Source: Streptomyces sp. CA-210063
GTDB lineage: Bacteria; Actinomycetota; Actinomycetes; Streptomycetales; Streptomycetaceae
NCBI RefSeq assembly: GCF_024612015.1
Contig: NZ_CP102512.1
Span: 5,394,001-5,458,000, forward strand
Direction of reading: 5' to 3'
Length of the DNA: 64,000 bases
In this document: positions 50,101 to 61,637 of the stretch, one piece after another
How positions within the stretch are numbered: the stretch's first letter is position 1
How the letters are laid out: each line of letters opens with the position of its first letter
Made by a program: the position numbers and the translations under genes
The notes under the pieces: generated by a model
Database searches by the model: none
What the model was told of the DNA's origin: nothing
Seen by the model: the letters and a program-made list of their open reading frames with translations, nothing else

Positions 50101-51555
50101 TCAGCGCTTGCGGCGGCGGCCCTTCCCGCCTCGTGCCGGAGCGGGCACGGCCGCCGCTTCCGGGGCGCTGGGGCGGTCGGCCGAGACGACGAGGGCGGCC
50201 AGTGCGGTGGTCACCGGGACGGAGGCCACCAGGCCGATCGAGCCGACGAGCGTGCGCACGATCTCCTCGGCGACCAGTTCGCTGTTGGCGACCGTGCCGA
50301 CACTGCTCTGCGCGATCGAGAAGAGGAGCAGCAGGGGCAGCGCGGCACCGGCGTAGGCGAGGACGAGGGTGTTGACCACCGACGCGATGTGGTCCCGGCC
50401 GATCCGGATGCCCGCGCGGTACAGCCCGCGCCAGCCCATCGACGGATTGGCCTCGTGCAGCTCCCAGACCGCCGACGTCTGGGTGACCGTCACGTCGTCG
50501 AGGACACCGAGCGAACCGATGATGACGCCCGCGAGCAGCAGACCGCTCATGTCGATCGTCGGATACAGCCCGTGGATCAGGCCGGTGTTGTCGTCCGTGT
50601 TGCCGGTCAGATAGGCCCAGTCGATGAACAGCGAGCCCAGCAGGCCGATCAGCAGCAGCGAGATCAGCGTGCCGAGCACCGCGACCGATGTACGGGCCGA
50701 CAGACCGTGGCACATGTAGAGCGCGATCAGCATGATGGCGCTCGCCCCGACCACCGCCACGACCAGCGGGTTCGAGCCCTGCAGGATGGCCGGCAGGATG
50801 AAGAGGGTCAGCACCAGGAAGCTGATGGCCAGCGCCACCAGGGCCATGACACCGCGCAGTCGGCCCACCACCACGACGACGAGGGCGAAGATCCCGGCGA
50901 GTAGCGCCATCGGGAGTTTCCGGTTCACATCGGCGACCGAGTACTGCAGGTCCTTGGGCGCGGCGGGCTCGTAGGCGACCACGACCTCCTGACCCTGCTC
51001 CAACTGCCGTGACTGGTCCGGCTGAACGATCTCCGTGAACGTACGGCCCTTGTCCTTGCCGGTGTCGACCCGGATCGTGGCCTTCTTGCAGGTGCCGTTC
51101 GCCTGCTGCTGGGCGGACGAGCCCTCGGCGGTGGATGTGTCGCCGGTCGGAGGGACGCCCGAGGCGTTCACCGATGAGCAGTCGACCTCCTCGACCTTGG
51201 TGACGGTGGCCTGCTGCGTCTGCCGGTCGAAGCCCACCCCGGTGCGCTCGTGCGCCGGTGCGCCGCCGGGCCACAGCACGACGAGGCCCACGACGACCGC
51301 GGTCGCGAAGGGGATCAGCACCGCCGCGATGACCTTGCGCAGGTGCTTCGAAACGGGCGCGGCGGGTCCGTGGCTGTGACTGTGGGAGTGGCCGCCCCCG
51401 GAGGGCGGGCCTTGGCCATGTCCGTCACCGGGGCCGTGGCCGCCCCCGGAACCGTATCCATGGCCACCGTCGGAACCATGGCCACGGCCGTTTCCGGGGC
51501 CATGGCCATGGGGCGGTTCGGGGGGCGGAGGCGGGGGCTGCTGCGTCGTGGTCAC
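50101..51555 (-). CDS. YibE/F-family membrane protein
   Basis: This protein of about 484 residues has an N-terminal Gly/His/Pro-rich low-complexity region (about 10-65, with repeated GHG), a membrane anchor, an extracytoplasmic domain with a Cys pair, then the YibE/F core of about eight transmembrane segments, including GSLGVLDDVTVTQTSAVWEL. The His-rich region could bind metal; this is inference. GTG 51555 gives MTTTQQPPP; an ATG at 51588 is in frame. Neither has a strong ribosome-binding site. It is divergent from the thiC leader. Confidence 0.8.
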   Translation of the reverse strand: MTTTQQPPPPPPEPPHGHGPGNGRGHGSDGGHGYGSGGGHGPGDGHGQGPPSGGGHSHSHSHGPAAPVSKHLRKVIAAVLIPFATAVVVGLVVLWPGGAPAHERTGVGFDRQTQQATVTKVEEVDCSSVNASGVPPTGDTSTAEGSSAQQQANGTCKKATIRVDTGKDKGRTFTEIVQPDQSRQLEQGQEVVVAYEPAAPKDLQYSVADVNRKLPMALLAGIFALVVVVVGRLRGVMALVALAISFLVLTLFILPAILQGSNPLVVAVVGASAIMLIALYMCHGLSARTSVAVLGTLISLLLIGLLGSLFIDWAYLTGNTDDNTGLIHGLYPTIDMSGLLLAGVIIGSLGVLDDVTVTQTSAVWELHEANPSMGWRGLYRAGIRIGRDHIASVVNTLVLAYAGAALPLLLLFSIAQSSVGTVANSELVAEEIVRTLVGSIGLVASVPVTTALAALVVSADRPSAPEAAAVPAPARGGKGRRRKR

Positions 51556-51631
51556 CGACCGATCATCGCAAGAACGAGCGATGCCCACTGTTCACCGCGC
51601 CACATCTGCCGCTAGCGTGGGGGCACCTTTG

Positions 51632-53602
<1,971 letters not shown>

Positions 53603-53816
53603 GGCGCACCGGCGCGGAGGGTGACGCACGGCGGACGTGGTCAGGTCATGGCCGCATGATGCCCGTGCGACGAGCGGCGCTCTTCCGGCCGGTTGCCGGG
53701 AGAGTCCGCCGCCGCGGTCTGCGGTGCGGGTGTGACGACTCCGGCCGTCGGCCGGAGCCGCGCCGGGCGGCCGCCGAAGCCCGGTGGCTTCCGGGGCGGC
53801 GGCCGGATCCCGGGCG

Positions 53817-54692
53817 TTACTCGGGCTGGTGCTCCGGGCCGCCGAAGTCCGGGCTGCTGAAGTCCGGGCTGGTGTAGCTGGGGCGGGAGCCGGCGCCGCC
53901 GCTGTCCGGGCTGGTGAAGCTCGGTCGGCCGTAGCCGAGGTGCGGCATGCGGCTGGGCGGGGCCGGCCGGACCGGGTCGCCCAGCGCCGCCGGGCCCGGG
54001 TTCGCGAGGGCATCACGGAGGAACGGCAGGATGCCGCGCTCCAGAAGGGCCTCGCGCCAGGCCTCCCTGGCCCGGGACACCTCGTCGCTCAGCTCGCTGC
54101 GCGCTCCGTCGTTCAGGAGGGCGGTGGCGTTGTTGCGCAGGGCGGTGAGCAGAAGGCCGACCGCGGCCACCAGGATCGCCGCCGCTGTGACCGCGCCGAA
54201 GACCCACCCCGTGGTGAGGAGGGTCTCGGCGATCGCCCGCTCGGGGTCGAGCGCCTTCATGACGTACCCCAAGAGCAGGAACAGCACCGCGGCGGTTCCG
54301 GCGAGGACGGGCGCGAGCACCGCGGCTATGGCACCGGCGCCCGCGCCGGCCGCCTCGGTGACCTCGCCCACGGTGGCCGCGAATCCCACGGCGGTGCCGT
54401 CCGGCTCACCGGTGCCGGACGCCGTCCCCTCAGGGGCGGGCGTGGTGGGCGACGACGGGCTGCGGAATTCGTCGCGGACCTTGACGTAGTACCGGTATTC
54501 GGTCGCCGCGGCGGTCGTGATGATCGCCGTGGCGTCGAGGGCCATGGTGCGCAGTTGTTCGAGGTTGAGCCGCTGGAGACCAGCGGCGAATTCCGGGCGG
54601 TGTGGTGCGGAGCGCAGCACCTCGCCGAGGATCCGCTCGTACTCCTGGCGGTCCTCACTGAGCAAGTGCTGCGGAACGCTGTTCATGTGCAT
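53817..54692 (-). CDS. Membrane protein with SPDF repeats
   Basis: This 291-residue protein has an N-terminal helical region (1-75), two or three transmembrane segments (AIAAVLAPVLAGTAAVLFLLLGYVM at about 121-145 and WVFGAVTAAAILVAAVGLLL), a helical cytoplasmic segment and a C-terminal tail with SPDSGG, SPDFSS and SPDFGG repeats. The start may be Met 54692 or 54686. I do not recognise a function. Confidence 0.65.
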   Translation of the reverse strand: MHMNSVPQHLLSEDRQEYERILGEVLRSAPHRPEFAAGLQRLNLEQLRTMALDATAIITTAAATEYRYYVKVRDEFRSPSSPTTPAPEGTASGTGEPDGTAVGFAATVGEVTEAAGAGAGAIAAVLAPVLAGTAAVLFLLLGYVMKALDPERAIAETLLTTGWVFGAVTAAAILVAAVGLLLTALRNNATALLNDGARSELSDEVSRAREAWREALLERGILPFLRDALANPGPAALGDPVRPAPPSRMPHLGYGRPSFTSPDSGGAGSRPSYTSPDFSSPDFGGPEHQPE

Positions 54693-54875
54693 CCCCCGAT
54701 GCTCCGTAGGGCTTGTGGCTCGGCATGCTGACGAGCCGTCGGGCAGAAACGGAGGGGAGCCTGCTACGGATAAGCCGATGGTAGAGCGGTGACGGCGGGC
54801 GGTGACAGGGGGTTTGAAGAAATTGGCCCCTGGCCAGCGAACTCTTCCGACGGGGAACGCCTGCCCGGTGAAGGC

Positions 54876-55955
54876 TCAGGTACGCAGCGGAAGTTCCTGG
54901 ACCAGCAGCTTTCCGGCCATGGTCACTCCGCCGTCCATGGCGACGGCCAGACCGTCCGCATAGGTGTACGGGCCGTCGACCGAAGGGCCCGTGTTGTCCT
55001 CGCCGTCCTCCGAGCCGACCTCGCCCAGGAGGTACGGGATGGGGCTGTGGCCATGGACGATGCGGGTGCCGCCGTAGGTCTCCAGCAGGGAGCGCACGGC
55101 GTCGGCGCCGCCCTCGTCGCGGAAGGAGAAGCGCCGGGTGAACTTACGGAAGAGGTCCCAGACCTCGTCCGGGTCGTTGCGTGTGATCGTCTCGCGGACG
55201 GTGTCGTTGACCGCCTCGATGGAGTCGCCGTAGTCGCGGTACGCGGTGGTGTCGGAGTGCACCAGGAGGTGGCCGTCGACCTCCTCCATGGCGTCGAGGC
55301 GGGCCATCCACTGGAGGTGGTGGTCCTGGAGGCGGTCCATGTCGGTCTTCTGGCCGCCGTTGAGGAGCCAGGCGGCCTGGAAGGTGGCGGTGCCCGCGCC
55401 GGAGTTGACGGGAGTGTCGCCGAACCGTTTGGCACCGAGCAGCAGCAGCTCGTGGTTGCCCATGAGGGCCTTGCAGTAACCGCCGGCCGCGGCCGCCTCG
55501 GCGGACAGGCGCATCACGAGGTCGATGACACCGATGCCGTCCGGGCCGCGGTCGGTGAAGTCGCCGAGGAACCAGAGCCGGGCGGTGCCCGCCGCCCAGT
55601 TGCCCGCGGCGTCGACGAGGCCCTTCTCGCGGAGCGCGGCGAGCAGCTCGTCGAGGTAGCCGTGAACATCCCCGACGACGAAGAGCGGACTCGGCCCGGC
55701 GGAGGACTGCTCGGCCGCCACGGCTTCCGGGTCGATCACGACCTGAACCGTGTCACCCCGGTTGATCACCGGCAGGTCCCGCTGGGTCGGGGTGTACCCC
55801 TCGGGGTAGCCCTCCGGCTCGTCGGCGGGCCTGGAGGTCTCGCCGGGGTGGGCGGTGTGTCCGTACGGACCGGCCTCGTGGACGTACGCGGGCACGCGGA
55901 AATCGCGCACCGTCGGCGTCCGCACCTCGGGTCCCTGACCGGCCCCCTGAGTCAT
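54876..55955 (-). CDS. Metallophosphoesterase (PPP-like)
   Basis: This 359-residue protein has the calcineurin-like signature GDVHGYLDEL, GDFTDRGPDG and GNHELL, spaced as in PPP-type protein phosphatases and Ap4A hydrolases. The catalytic domain occupies about residues 90-335. ATG 55955 has GGAGGGG 5 bases upstream; extension to 56174 lacks support. The substrate is unknown. Confidence 0.87.
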   Translation of the reverse strand: MTQGAGQGPEVRTPTVRDFRVPAYVHEAGPYGHTAHPGETSRPADEPEGYPEGYTPTQRDLPVINRGDTVQVVIDPEAVAAEQSSAGPSPLFVVGDVHGYLDELLAALREKGLVDAAGNWAAGTARLWFLGDFTDRGPDGIGVIDLVMRLSAEAAAAGGYCKALMGNHELLLLGAKRFGDTPVNSGAGTATFQAAWLLNGGQKTDMDRLQDHHLQWMARLDAMEEVDGHLLVHSDTTAYRDYGDSIEAVNDTVRETITRNDPDEVWDLFRKFTRRFSFRDEGGADAVRSLLETYGGTRIVHGHSPIPYLLGEVGSEDGEDNTGPSVDGPYTYADGLAVAMDGGVTMAGKLLVQELPLRT

Positions 55956-56170
55956 CGACCCCTCCACCACCATCGCCCGCGTCTGCACCGCATCGGGCTG
56001 CCTGGTCGCAGCGGCCCGCGGTGTCGTCCGCCCATCATAGGAATGCGGATCGCGCCATGTGATGACCCAGGGGTGGTGAAATGGCGCAGGACCCCAGTTC
56101 ACCGCGGTTTTCTCCCGAATTGGGCGGGGCTCTCCCCGCCCAACTCCCATTCGGATCCTCAGTTGGGGCG

Positions 56171-57283
56171 TCAACCCGCCTCAGGTGATCGTGGCGGGCT
56201 GACCGTCGTACGCGGCGGGCGCCGCTCGGACGAGGTCCGCACGATCAGCTCTGTCGGTATCACCTGCTCGACCGGTTGGTCCGATTCGACACCTTCGATG
56301 GCGTCGATGAGGAGCTGGACCACCGCCGTGCCGATGCGGCGCGGCTTCAACGAGAGCGTCGTGATCGGCGGCTCGGTGGTCGCGTACACGGTGGACTCGC
56401 TGCAGCAGACGAGCAGCAGGTCGTCGGGGACGCGGAGACCGTACCGCCGTGCGGCGGCCAGCAGATCAGTGCCGTTCGGGTCGAAGAGGCCGTAGACCGC
56501 GTCGGGGCGGTCCGGCCGGGCCAGCAGCCGGTCGGCGGCGACGGCCCCCGCGCACGGATCGTGCGCGGGATAGGCCTCGTAGACCGGATCCTGGCCCACG
56601 CGCTCGCACCAGCGCAGGTATGCGGTGGTGGAGAGATGCGTGTACGTGTCCGTCGTCGTGCCCGTGAGGAGTCCGATCCGGCGGGCACCCGCGTCGGCCA
56701 GGTGGTCGAGGATGCCGAGGACCGCGGCCTCGTGGTCGTTGTCGACCCACGCGGTGACCGGGAGCGAGCCGGCCGGTCGGCCGTCGGAGACCACCGGTAA
56801 TCCCTGGCGGACCAGTTCGCTGACGACCGGATCGTGGTCGGAGGGGTCGATGACCACGGTGCCGTCGAGGGCGACGTTCGACCACACGTCGTGTCGCGAG
56901 GTCGCGGGGAGGATGACCAGGGCGTAGCCCCGGGCCAGCGCGGCCGAGGTGGCGGCCCGCGCCATTTCCGCGAAGTACGCGAACTCGGTGAAGGTGAAAG
57001 GTTCATCCCCGTACGTGGTCACGGTCAGGCCGATGAGGCCGGACTTGCCGGTTCTGAGGGTTCGGGCCGCCGCCGAGGGGCGGTAGCCAAGTCGGTCGGC
57101 GACCTCGCGTACATGGCGTCGGGTGGCGTCCGGGAGCCGGCCCTTGCCGTTGAGGGCGTCGGAAACGGTCGTGATGGAGACTCCGGCGGCGGCGGCCACG
57201 TCTCGGATGCCCGCCCGGCCCGACCGGCTGCCTCGGCGGGGTGTTTCCGCGCGGCTCACCTGGTGCTTCCCTGCTGCTGTCAT
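56171..57283 (-). CDS. LacI-family transcriptional regulator
   Basis: This 370-residue repressor has the LacI helix-turn-helix GIRDVAAAAGVSITTVSDALNGKGRLPDATRRHVREVADRLGYRPSAAARTLRTG (about 25-78) and a sugar-binding-type effector domain. Target genes are not in view; the divergent side is a long intergenic region ahead of hisC. ATG 57283 is chosen; extension to 57349 is unlikely. Confidence 0.9.
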   Translation of the reverse strand: MTAAGKHQVSRAETPRRGSRSGRAGIRDVAAAAGVSITTVSDALNGKGRLPDATRRHVREVADRLGYRPSAAARTLRTGKSGLIGLTVTTYGDEPFTFTEFAYFAEMARAATSAALARGYALVILPATSRHDVWSNVALDGTVVIDPSDHDPVVSELVRQGLPVVSDGRPAGSLPVTAWVDNDHEAAVLGILDHLADAGARRIGLLTGTTTDTYTHLSTTAYLRWCERVGQDPVYEAYPAHDPCAGAVAADRLLARPDRPDAVYGLFDPNGTDLLAAARRYGLRVPDDLLLVCCSESTVYATTEPPITTLSLKPRRIGTAVVQLLIDAIEGVESDQPVEQVIPTELIVRTSSERRPPRTTVSPPRSPEAG

Positions 57284-57378
57284 GGCGAGCCGATAGTAGG
57301 GCTCATGCGGTGGGGTAGTGCGGACGCATATGCACTCGTTGACAGGCACGTTTCTGCAAGGTCAGTAAGGGTCAATTT

Positions 57379-57393
57379 CCTTACAATGTAAGG
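57379..57393. promoter_or_regulatory. Candidate operator palindrome
   Basis: CCTTACAATGTAAGG is a perfect palindrome around a central A, 96 bp from the lacI start. LacI-type sites usually have a central CG, so the binding protein is uncertain. Confidence 0.35.
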
Positions 57394-57622
57394 GAGTTGA
57401 ACGATCCAACGTCAATACGTGACTTGTCGACGCGCATGGGCCTGCCAAGTAGCTCATGTTTCGAAGAGGTCTCAACTCACCTGCACGGGTGATGCGCGCC
57501 ACGGCGTGAGCCACCGGCGCGTGCGCCCGCGAACGGCGCGCCCCCCTGGTTCGTACCCCTTCGTGCGCTGATGCCCGCGAGGCCGACGGGACGGCAGAGG
57601 TGTGGATCCGGCGGGGACGTGG

Positions 57623-57631
57623 TTGTCCACA
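57623..57631 (+). promoter_or_regulatory. Single exact DnaA box (TTGTCCACA)
   Basis: This matches the Streptomyces DnaA-box consensus, 66 bp upstream of the hisC start. Confidence 0.4.
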
Positions 57632-57696
57632 GGCCATTCGCAGGGACGCCGAATCCTCATAAGGTGAGAAGCATTGCGTCGACGAGGAGGACTGCG

Positions 57697-58776
57697 GTGA
57701 GCGAGACGAGCCCCAAGCTGCGAGCCGAGCTGGAGGGGATCCCCACCTACAAGCCCGGCAAGCCGGCCGCGGCGGGCGGCCCGGCGGCGTACAAGCTGTC
57801 CTCCAACGAGAACCCCTATCCGCCGCTGCCCGGCGTGCTGGAGAGCGTGACCGGGTCGGCCGCGTCCTTCAACCGGTACCCGGACATGGCGTGTACAGGA
57901 CTGATGAACGAGCTGTCGGACCGCTTCGGGGTGCCGCTCTCGGACTTGGCCACCGGCACCGGCTCGGTCGGTGTCGCCCAGCAGCTGCTGCAGGCGACCT
58001 CAGGGCCCGGCGACGAGGTGATCTACGCCTGGCGGTCGTTCGAGGCGTACCCGATCATCACGCAGATCAGCGGGGCCACGTCCGTGCAGGTCCCGCTGAC
58101 GCCGGGTGATGTGCACGACCTGGACGCGATGGCGGACGCGATCACTGACCGGACCCGGCTGATTTTCGTCTGCAATCCGAACAACCCGACGGGGACGGCG
58201 GTCCGCCGGGCCGAGCTGGAGCGGTTCCTCGACCGGGTGCCCGGCGATGTGCTCGTGGTGCTGGACGAGGCGTACCGCGAGTTCGTACGGGATACCGAGG
58301 TACCGGACGGCGTCGAGTTCTACCGCGAGCGGCCGAACGTCTGTGTGCTGCGCACCTTCTCCAAGGCGTACGGTCTCGCCGGGCTCCGGGTGGGCTTCGC
58401 GATCGCCCATGAACCGGTGGCGGCCGCGCTGCGCAAGACGGCCGTGCCGTTCGGGGTGAGCCAGCTCGCCCAGGACGCCGCCGTCGCCTCGCTGCGCGCC
58501 GAGGACGAGCTCCTCGGCCGGGTCGGTTCGTTGGTCTGCGAGCGGAACCGGGTCGTCGAGGCACTGCGCGGTCAGGGCTGGACGGTGCCGGGGACGCAGG
58601 CGAACTTCGTGTGGCTGCGGCTGGGGGAGCGCACGGTCGATTTCGCCGGTGTGTGCGAGCAGGCCGGTGTCGTCGTGCGGCCGTTCCCGGGCGAGGGCGT
58701 GCGCGTGACGATCGGCGAGACCGAGGCGAACGACATCTTCCTCAAGGTGACGGAGACGTTCCGCAAGGAGCTATAG
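57697..58776 (+). CDS. hisC: Histidinol-phosphate-type aminotransferase
   Basis: This 359-residue class I/II PLP aminotransferase has [37 protein letters not shown] and the PLP-lysine motif [16 protein letters not shown]. It is away from any his operon, so it may be a second HisC or an aromatic aminotransferase (HisC2/Pat). GTG 57697 has GAGGAGG upstream; an upstream extension to 57571 is unlikely. Confidence 0.9.
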   Translation: MSETSPKLRAELEGIPTYKPGKPAAAGGPAAYKLSSNENPYPPLPGVLESVTGSAASFNRYPDMACTGLMNELSDRFGVPLSDLATGTGSVGVAQQLLQATSGPGDEVIYAWRSFEAYPIITQISGATSVQVPLTPGDVHDLDAMADAITDRTRLIFVCNPNNPTGTAVRRAELERFLDRVPGDVLVVLDEAYREFVRDTEVPDGVEFYRERPNVCVLRTFSKAYGLAGLRVGFAIAHEPVAAALRKTAVPFGVSQLAQDAAVASLRAEDELLGRVGSLVCERNRVVEALRGQGWTVPGTQANFVWLRLGERTVDFAGVCEQAGVVVRPFPGEGVRVTIGETEANDIFLKVTETFRKEL

Positions 58777-58788
58777 ACAGCATCTGAC

Positions 58789-58821
58789 CAGGGGGTTCGG
58801 GAAATTTCCCCGGGCCCCCTG
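58789..58821 (+). terminator. Terminator after hisC
   Basis: CAGGGGG (58789-58795) pairs with CCCCCTG (58815-58821), with extra pairing inside, 13 bp beyond hisC. Confidence 0.6.
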
Positions 58822-58902
58822 ATGTGTTCTGTCCCACTCTTGGGCTTGCGAGGGCCCCCACCCTCATGCCTCGAACGGCCATGCGCCATAATTGCTTGTG
58901 AA

Positions 58903-58918
58903 TGTGAACGCGTTCACA
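58903..58918. promoter_or_regulatory. Predicted Rex operator upstream of cydA
   Basis: TGTGAACGCGTTCACA is a perfect 16-bp palindrome matching the Rex operator, located 79 bp upstream of cydA. Rex senses NADH/NAD+ and controls cydABCD in S. coelicolor. Confidence 0.85.
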
Positions 58919-58996
58919 AGCGCGTCCCGGTTGCCCTGTGATGTACGTGACAAGCGGGACAAACTGCCGCAGTGCCACGGCATGTAAGGAGAAGAC

Positions 58997-60505
58997 GTGG
59001 ACCTCGCTCTGGCGCCGGAGACTCTGGCGCGATGGCAGTTCGGCATCACCACCGTCTACCACTTCCTCTTCGTCCCGCTCACGATCTCGCTCGCCGCGCT
59101 CACTGCCGGCCTGCAGACCGCCTGGGTGCGCTCGGGGAAGGAGAAGTACCTCAAGGCCACCAAGTTCTGGGGCAAGCTCTTCCTGATCAACATCGCGATG
59201 GGCGTCGTCACCGGCATCGTGCAGGAGTTCCAGTTCGGCATGAACTGGTCCGACTACTCGCGCTTCGTCGGCGATGTCTTCGGAGCCCCGCTCGCCTTTG
59301 AGGCGCTCATAGCCTTCTTCTTCGAGTCGACCTTCATCGGCCTGTGGATCTTCGGCTGGGACAAGCTCCCCCAGAAGATCCACCTCGCCTGTATATGGAT
59401 GGTCTCCATCGGCACGATCCTGTCGGCGTACTTCATCCTCGCGGCCAACTCCTGGATGCAGCACCCCGTCGGCTACCGGATCAACGAGGCGAAGGGCCGG
59501 GCCGAACTCACCGACTTCTGGCTCGTCCTGACCCAGAACACCGCCCTCACCCAGGTCTTCCACACCCTCTCGGCGGCCTTCCTCGCCGGCGGCGCCTTCA
59601 TGGTCGGCATCGCCGCCTTCCATCTGGCCCGCAAGAAGCACATCCCGGTGATGAAGACCTCGTTGCGACTCGGTCTGGTCACCGTGGTCATCGCCGGCAC
59701 GCTCACCGCGATCAGCGGCGACCTGCTCGGCAAGGTCATGTTCAAGCAGCAGCCCATGAAGATGGCCGCCGCGGAGGCCCTGTGGGACGGCGAGGCGCCC
59801 GCGCCCTTCTCCGTCTTCGCCTACGGCGACGTCGACAAGGGCCACAACAAGGTCGCCATCGAGATCCCCGGCCTGCTGTCCTTCCTCGCCAACGACGACT
59901 TCGACTCGTATGTCCCCGGCATCAACGACGTCAACAAGGCCGAGCAGGAGAAGTACGGGCCCGGCGACTACCGGCCCAACATCCCCGTCGCCTACTGGGG
60001 CTTCCGGTGGATGATCGGCTTCGGCATGGCGTCCGTCGCCATTGGCGCGGCCGGACTCTGGCTCACTCGCAAGAGGTTCCTGCTGCCGCAGCACCTGCGG
60101 GTCGGCGACGACGAGGTGCCGCATCTCGTGCTGCTGCCGAGGAAGGCCCTCGGCCCGACCCTCACCAAGTGGTACTGGCGCATCGCCGTCCTGACGTTGG
60201 GCTTCCCGCTGATCGCCAGCTCCTGGGGCTGGATCTTCACCGAGATGGGCCGTCAGCCGTGGGTCGTCTACGGCGTGCTGCGCACCGAGGACGCGGTCTC
60301 CCCCGGCGTCTCCCAGGGCGAGATCCTCACCTCGATGATCGTCTTCACCACGCTGTACGCCATCCTCGCCGTCGTCGAGGTCAAGCTGCTCGTGAAGTAC
60401 GTCAAGGCGGGGCCGCCCGAGCTGACGGAGGCCGACCTCAACCCGCCCACGAAGATCGGCGGCGACTCCCGTGACGCCGACAAGCCGATGGCCTTCTCGT
60501 ACTAG
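58997..60505 (+). CDS. cydA: Cytochrome bd ubiquinol oxidase subunit I
   Basis: CydA is the quinol-oxidizing subunit, carrying hemes b558, b595 and d. The 502-residue protein begins LALAPETLARWQFGITTVYHFLFVPLTISLA, with the heme-ligand His of TVYHF, and has about nine transmembrane segments, a GRQPWVVYGVLRT segment and the Q-loop region near residues 240-320. The start is GTG 58997, after AAGGAG. It is the first gene of cydA-cydB-cydDC under the Rex operator. Confidence 0.96.
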   Translation: MDLALAPETLARWQFGITTVYHFLFVPLTISLAALTAGLQTAWVRSGKEKYLKATKFWGKLFLINIAMGVVTGIVQEFQFGMNWSDYSRFVGDVFGAPLAFEALIAFFFESTFIGLWIFGWDKLPQKIHLACIWMVSIGTILSAYFILAANSWMQHPVGYRINEAKGRAELTDFWLVLTQNTALTQVFHTLSAAFLAGGAFMVGIAAFHLARKKHIPVMKTSLRLGLVTVVIAGTLTAISGDLLGKVMFKQQPMKMAAAEALWDGEAPAPFSVFAYGDVDKGHNKVAIEIPGLLSFLANDDFDSYVPGINDVNKAEQEKYGPGDYRPNIPVAYWGFRWMIGFGMASVAIGAAGLWLTRKRFLLPQHLRVGDDEVPHLVLLPRKALGPTLTKWYWRIAVLTLGFPLIASSWGWIFTEMGRQPWVVYGVLRTEDAVSPGVSQGEILTSMIVFTTLYAILAVVEVKLLVKYVKAGPPELTEADLNPPTKIGGDSRDADKPMAFSY

Positions 60506-60532
60506 GCCGCACCGGGCCAAGGGAGCACAGTC

Positions 60533-61537
60533 ATGGAACTTCACGACGTCTGGTTCGTCCTCATCGCCGTTCTGTGGATCGGCTACTTCTTCCTGGAGGG
60601 CTTCGACTTCGGGGTCGGTGTCCTCACCAAGCTGCTGGCCCGGAACCGTCCGGAGAAGCGGGTCCTCATCAACACCATCGGGCCCGTCTGGGACGGCAAC
60701 GAGGTGTGGCTGCTCTCGGCCGGCGGCGCGACCTTCGCCGCCTTCCCCGAGTGGTACGCCACCCTCTTCTCGGGCTTCTATCTGCCGCTGCTGCTCATCC
60801 TGGTCTGCCTGATCGTCCGCGGTGTCGCCTTCGAGTACCGGGTGAAGCGGCCCGAGGAGAGGTGGCAGCGCAACTGGGAGACGGCGATCTTCTGGACCTC
60901 GCTGCTCCCCGCGTTCCTGTGGGGCGTGGCCTTCGCCAACATCGTGCGCGGAGTGAAGATCGACCGCGACTTCGAGTACGTGGGCAGCCTCGCCGACCTG
61001 CTCAACCCGTACGCCCTCCTGGGCGGCCTGGTCACGCTGACGCTGTTCACCTTCCACGGGACGGTGTTCGTCGGCCTCAAGACCGTCGGGGACATCCGGG
61101 AGCGGGCGCGGAAGCTGGCGCTGCGCGTCGGTGCCGTGACGGCCGGACTGGCGCTTCTGTTCCTGCTCTGGACGCAGATCGAGAAGGGCGACGGCGTGTC
61201 GCTGGTCGCAGCGGTCGTGGCGGTCGCCGCGCTCGTGACGGCACTGGTGGCGGTGCGAGCGGGGCGCGAGGGCTGGGCGTTCGCCCTGTCGGGGGTCACC
61301 ATCGTGGCCGCCGTGGCGATGCTCTTCCTGACGCTCTTCCCGAACGTCATGCCGTCCTCGCTGAACGAGGAGTGGAGCCTCACGGTCACCAACGCCTCGT
61401 CCAGCCCGTACACCCTGAAGATCATGACGTGGTGCGCGGCGATCGCCACGCCGGTCGTGATGCTCTACCAGGGGTGGACGTACTGGGTGTTCCGCAAGCG
61501 GATCGGCACACAGCACCTCGCCGAATCGGCGCACTGA
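60533..61537 (+). CDS. cydB: Cytochrome bd ubiquinol oxidase subunit II
   Basis: This 334-residue membrane protein has the family start MELHDVWFVLIAVLWIGYFFLEGFDFGVGVL and WDGNEVWLLSAGGATFAAFPEWYA. It has about eight transmembrane segments and partners CydA. It starts 27 bp after cydA. A hairpin that contains a parS follows its stop. Confidence 0.96.
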   Translation: MELHDVWFVLIAVLWIGYFFLEGFDFGVGVLTKLLARNRPEKRVLINTIGPVWDGNEVWLLSAGGATFAAFPEWYATLFSGFYLPLLLILVCLIVRGVAFEYRVKRPEERWQRNWETAIFWTSLLPAFLWGVAFANIVRGVKIDRDFEYVGSLADLLNPYALLGGLVTLTLFTFHGTVFVGLKTVGDIRERARKLALRVGAVTAGLALLFLLWTQIEKGDGVSLVAAVVAVAALVTALVAVRAGREGWAFALSGVTIVAAVAMLFLTLFPNVMPSSLNEEWSLTVTNASSSPYTLKIMTWCAAIATPVVMLYQGWTYWVFRKRIGTQHLAESAH

Positions 61538-61546
61538 GTCCCGATG

Positions 61547-61586
61547 GGAGGTGTGTTTGACGATGTTTCACGTGAAACACACCTCC
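61547..61586 (+). terminator. Hairpin after cydB enclosing parS 15
   Basis: Perfect 12-bp arms GGAGGTGTGTTT (61547-61558) and AAACACACCTCC (61575-61586). The right arm overlaps the end of parS, so either the stem or parS itself can fold. Confidence 0.65.
61565..61578. other. parS site 15
   Basis: Exact GTTTCACGTGAAAC within the cydB-cydDC intergenic hairpin. Confidence 0.92.
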
Positions 61587-61603
61587 TCAGGCCGAAGAGG
61601 CAT

Positions 61604-61617
61604 GTTTCACGTGAAAC
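61604..61617. other. parS site 16
   Basis: Exact GTTTCACGTGAAAC, 39 bp after site 15 (start to start), inside a 24-bp perfect palindrome GGCATGTTTCAC/GTGAAACATGCC (61599-61622). Confidence 0.92.
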
Positions 61618-61637
61618 ATGCCCGCTGAGGAGAGGGT

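Larger units (their letters stand above)
57284..57696. promoter_or_regulatory. lacI-hisC divergent intergenic region
   Basis: This 413-bp region contains TTGACA (57339-57344), a perfect 15-bp palindrome CCTTACAATGTAAGG (57379-57393), which may be an operator for the LacI protein or another regulator, and an exact DnaA-box TTGTCCACA (57623-57631). I saw no coding potential. It is noticeably less GC-rich than its surroundings near 57370-57430. Confidence 0.5.

Noticed and set aside
58742..61534. 930-codon minus-strand frame opposite cydA-cydB
   Set aside because: Highly charged Asp/Glu/Arg-rich antisense shadow; both cyd genes on the other strand are certain.
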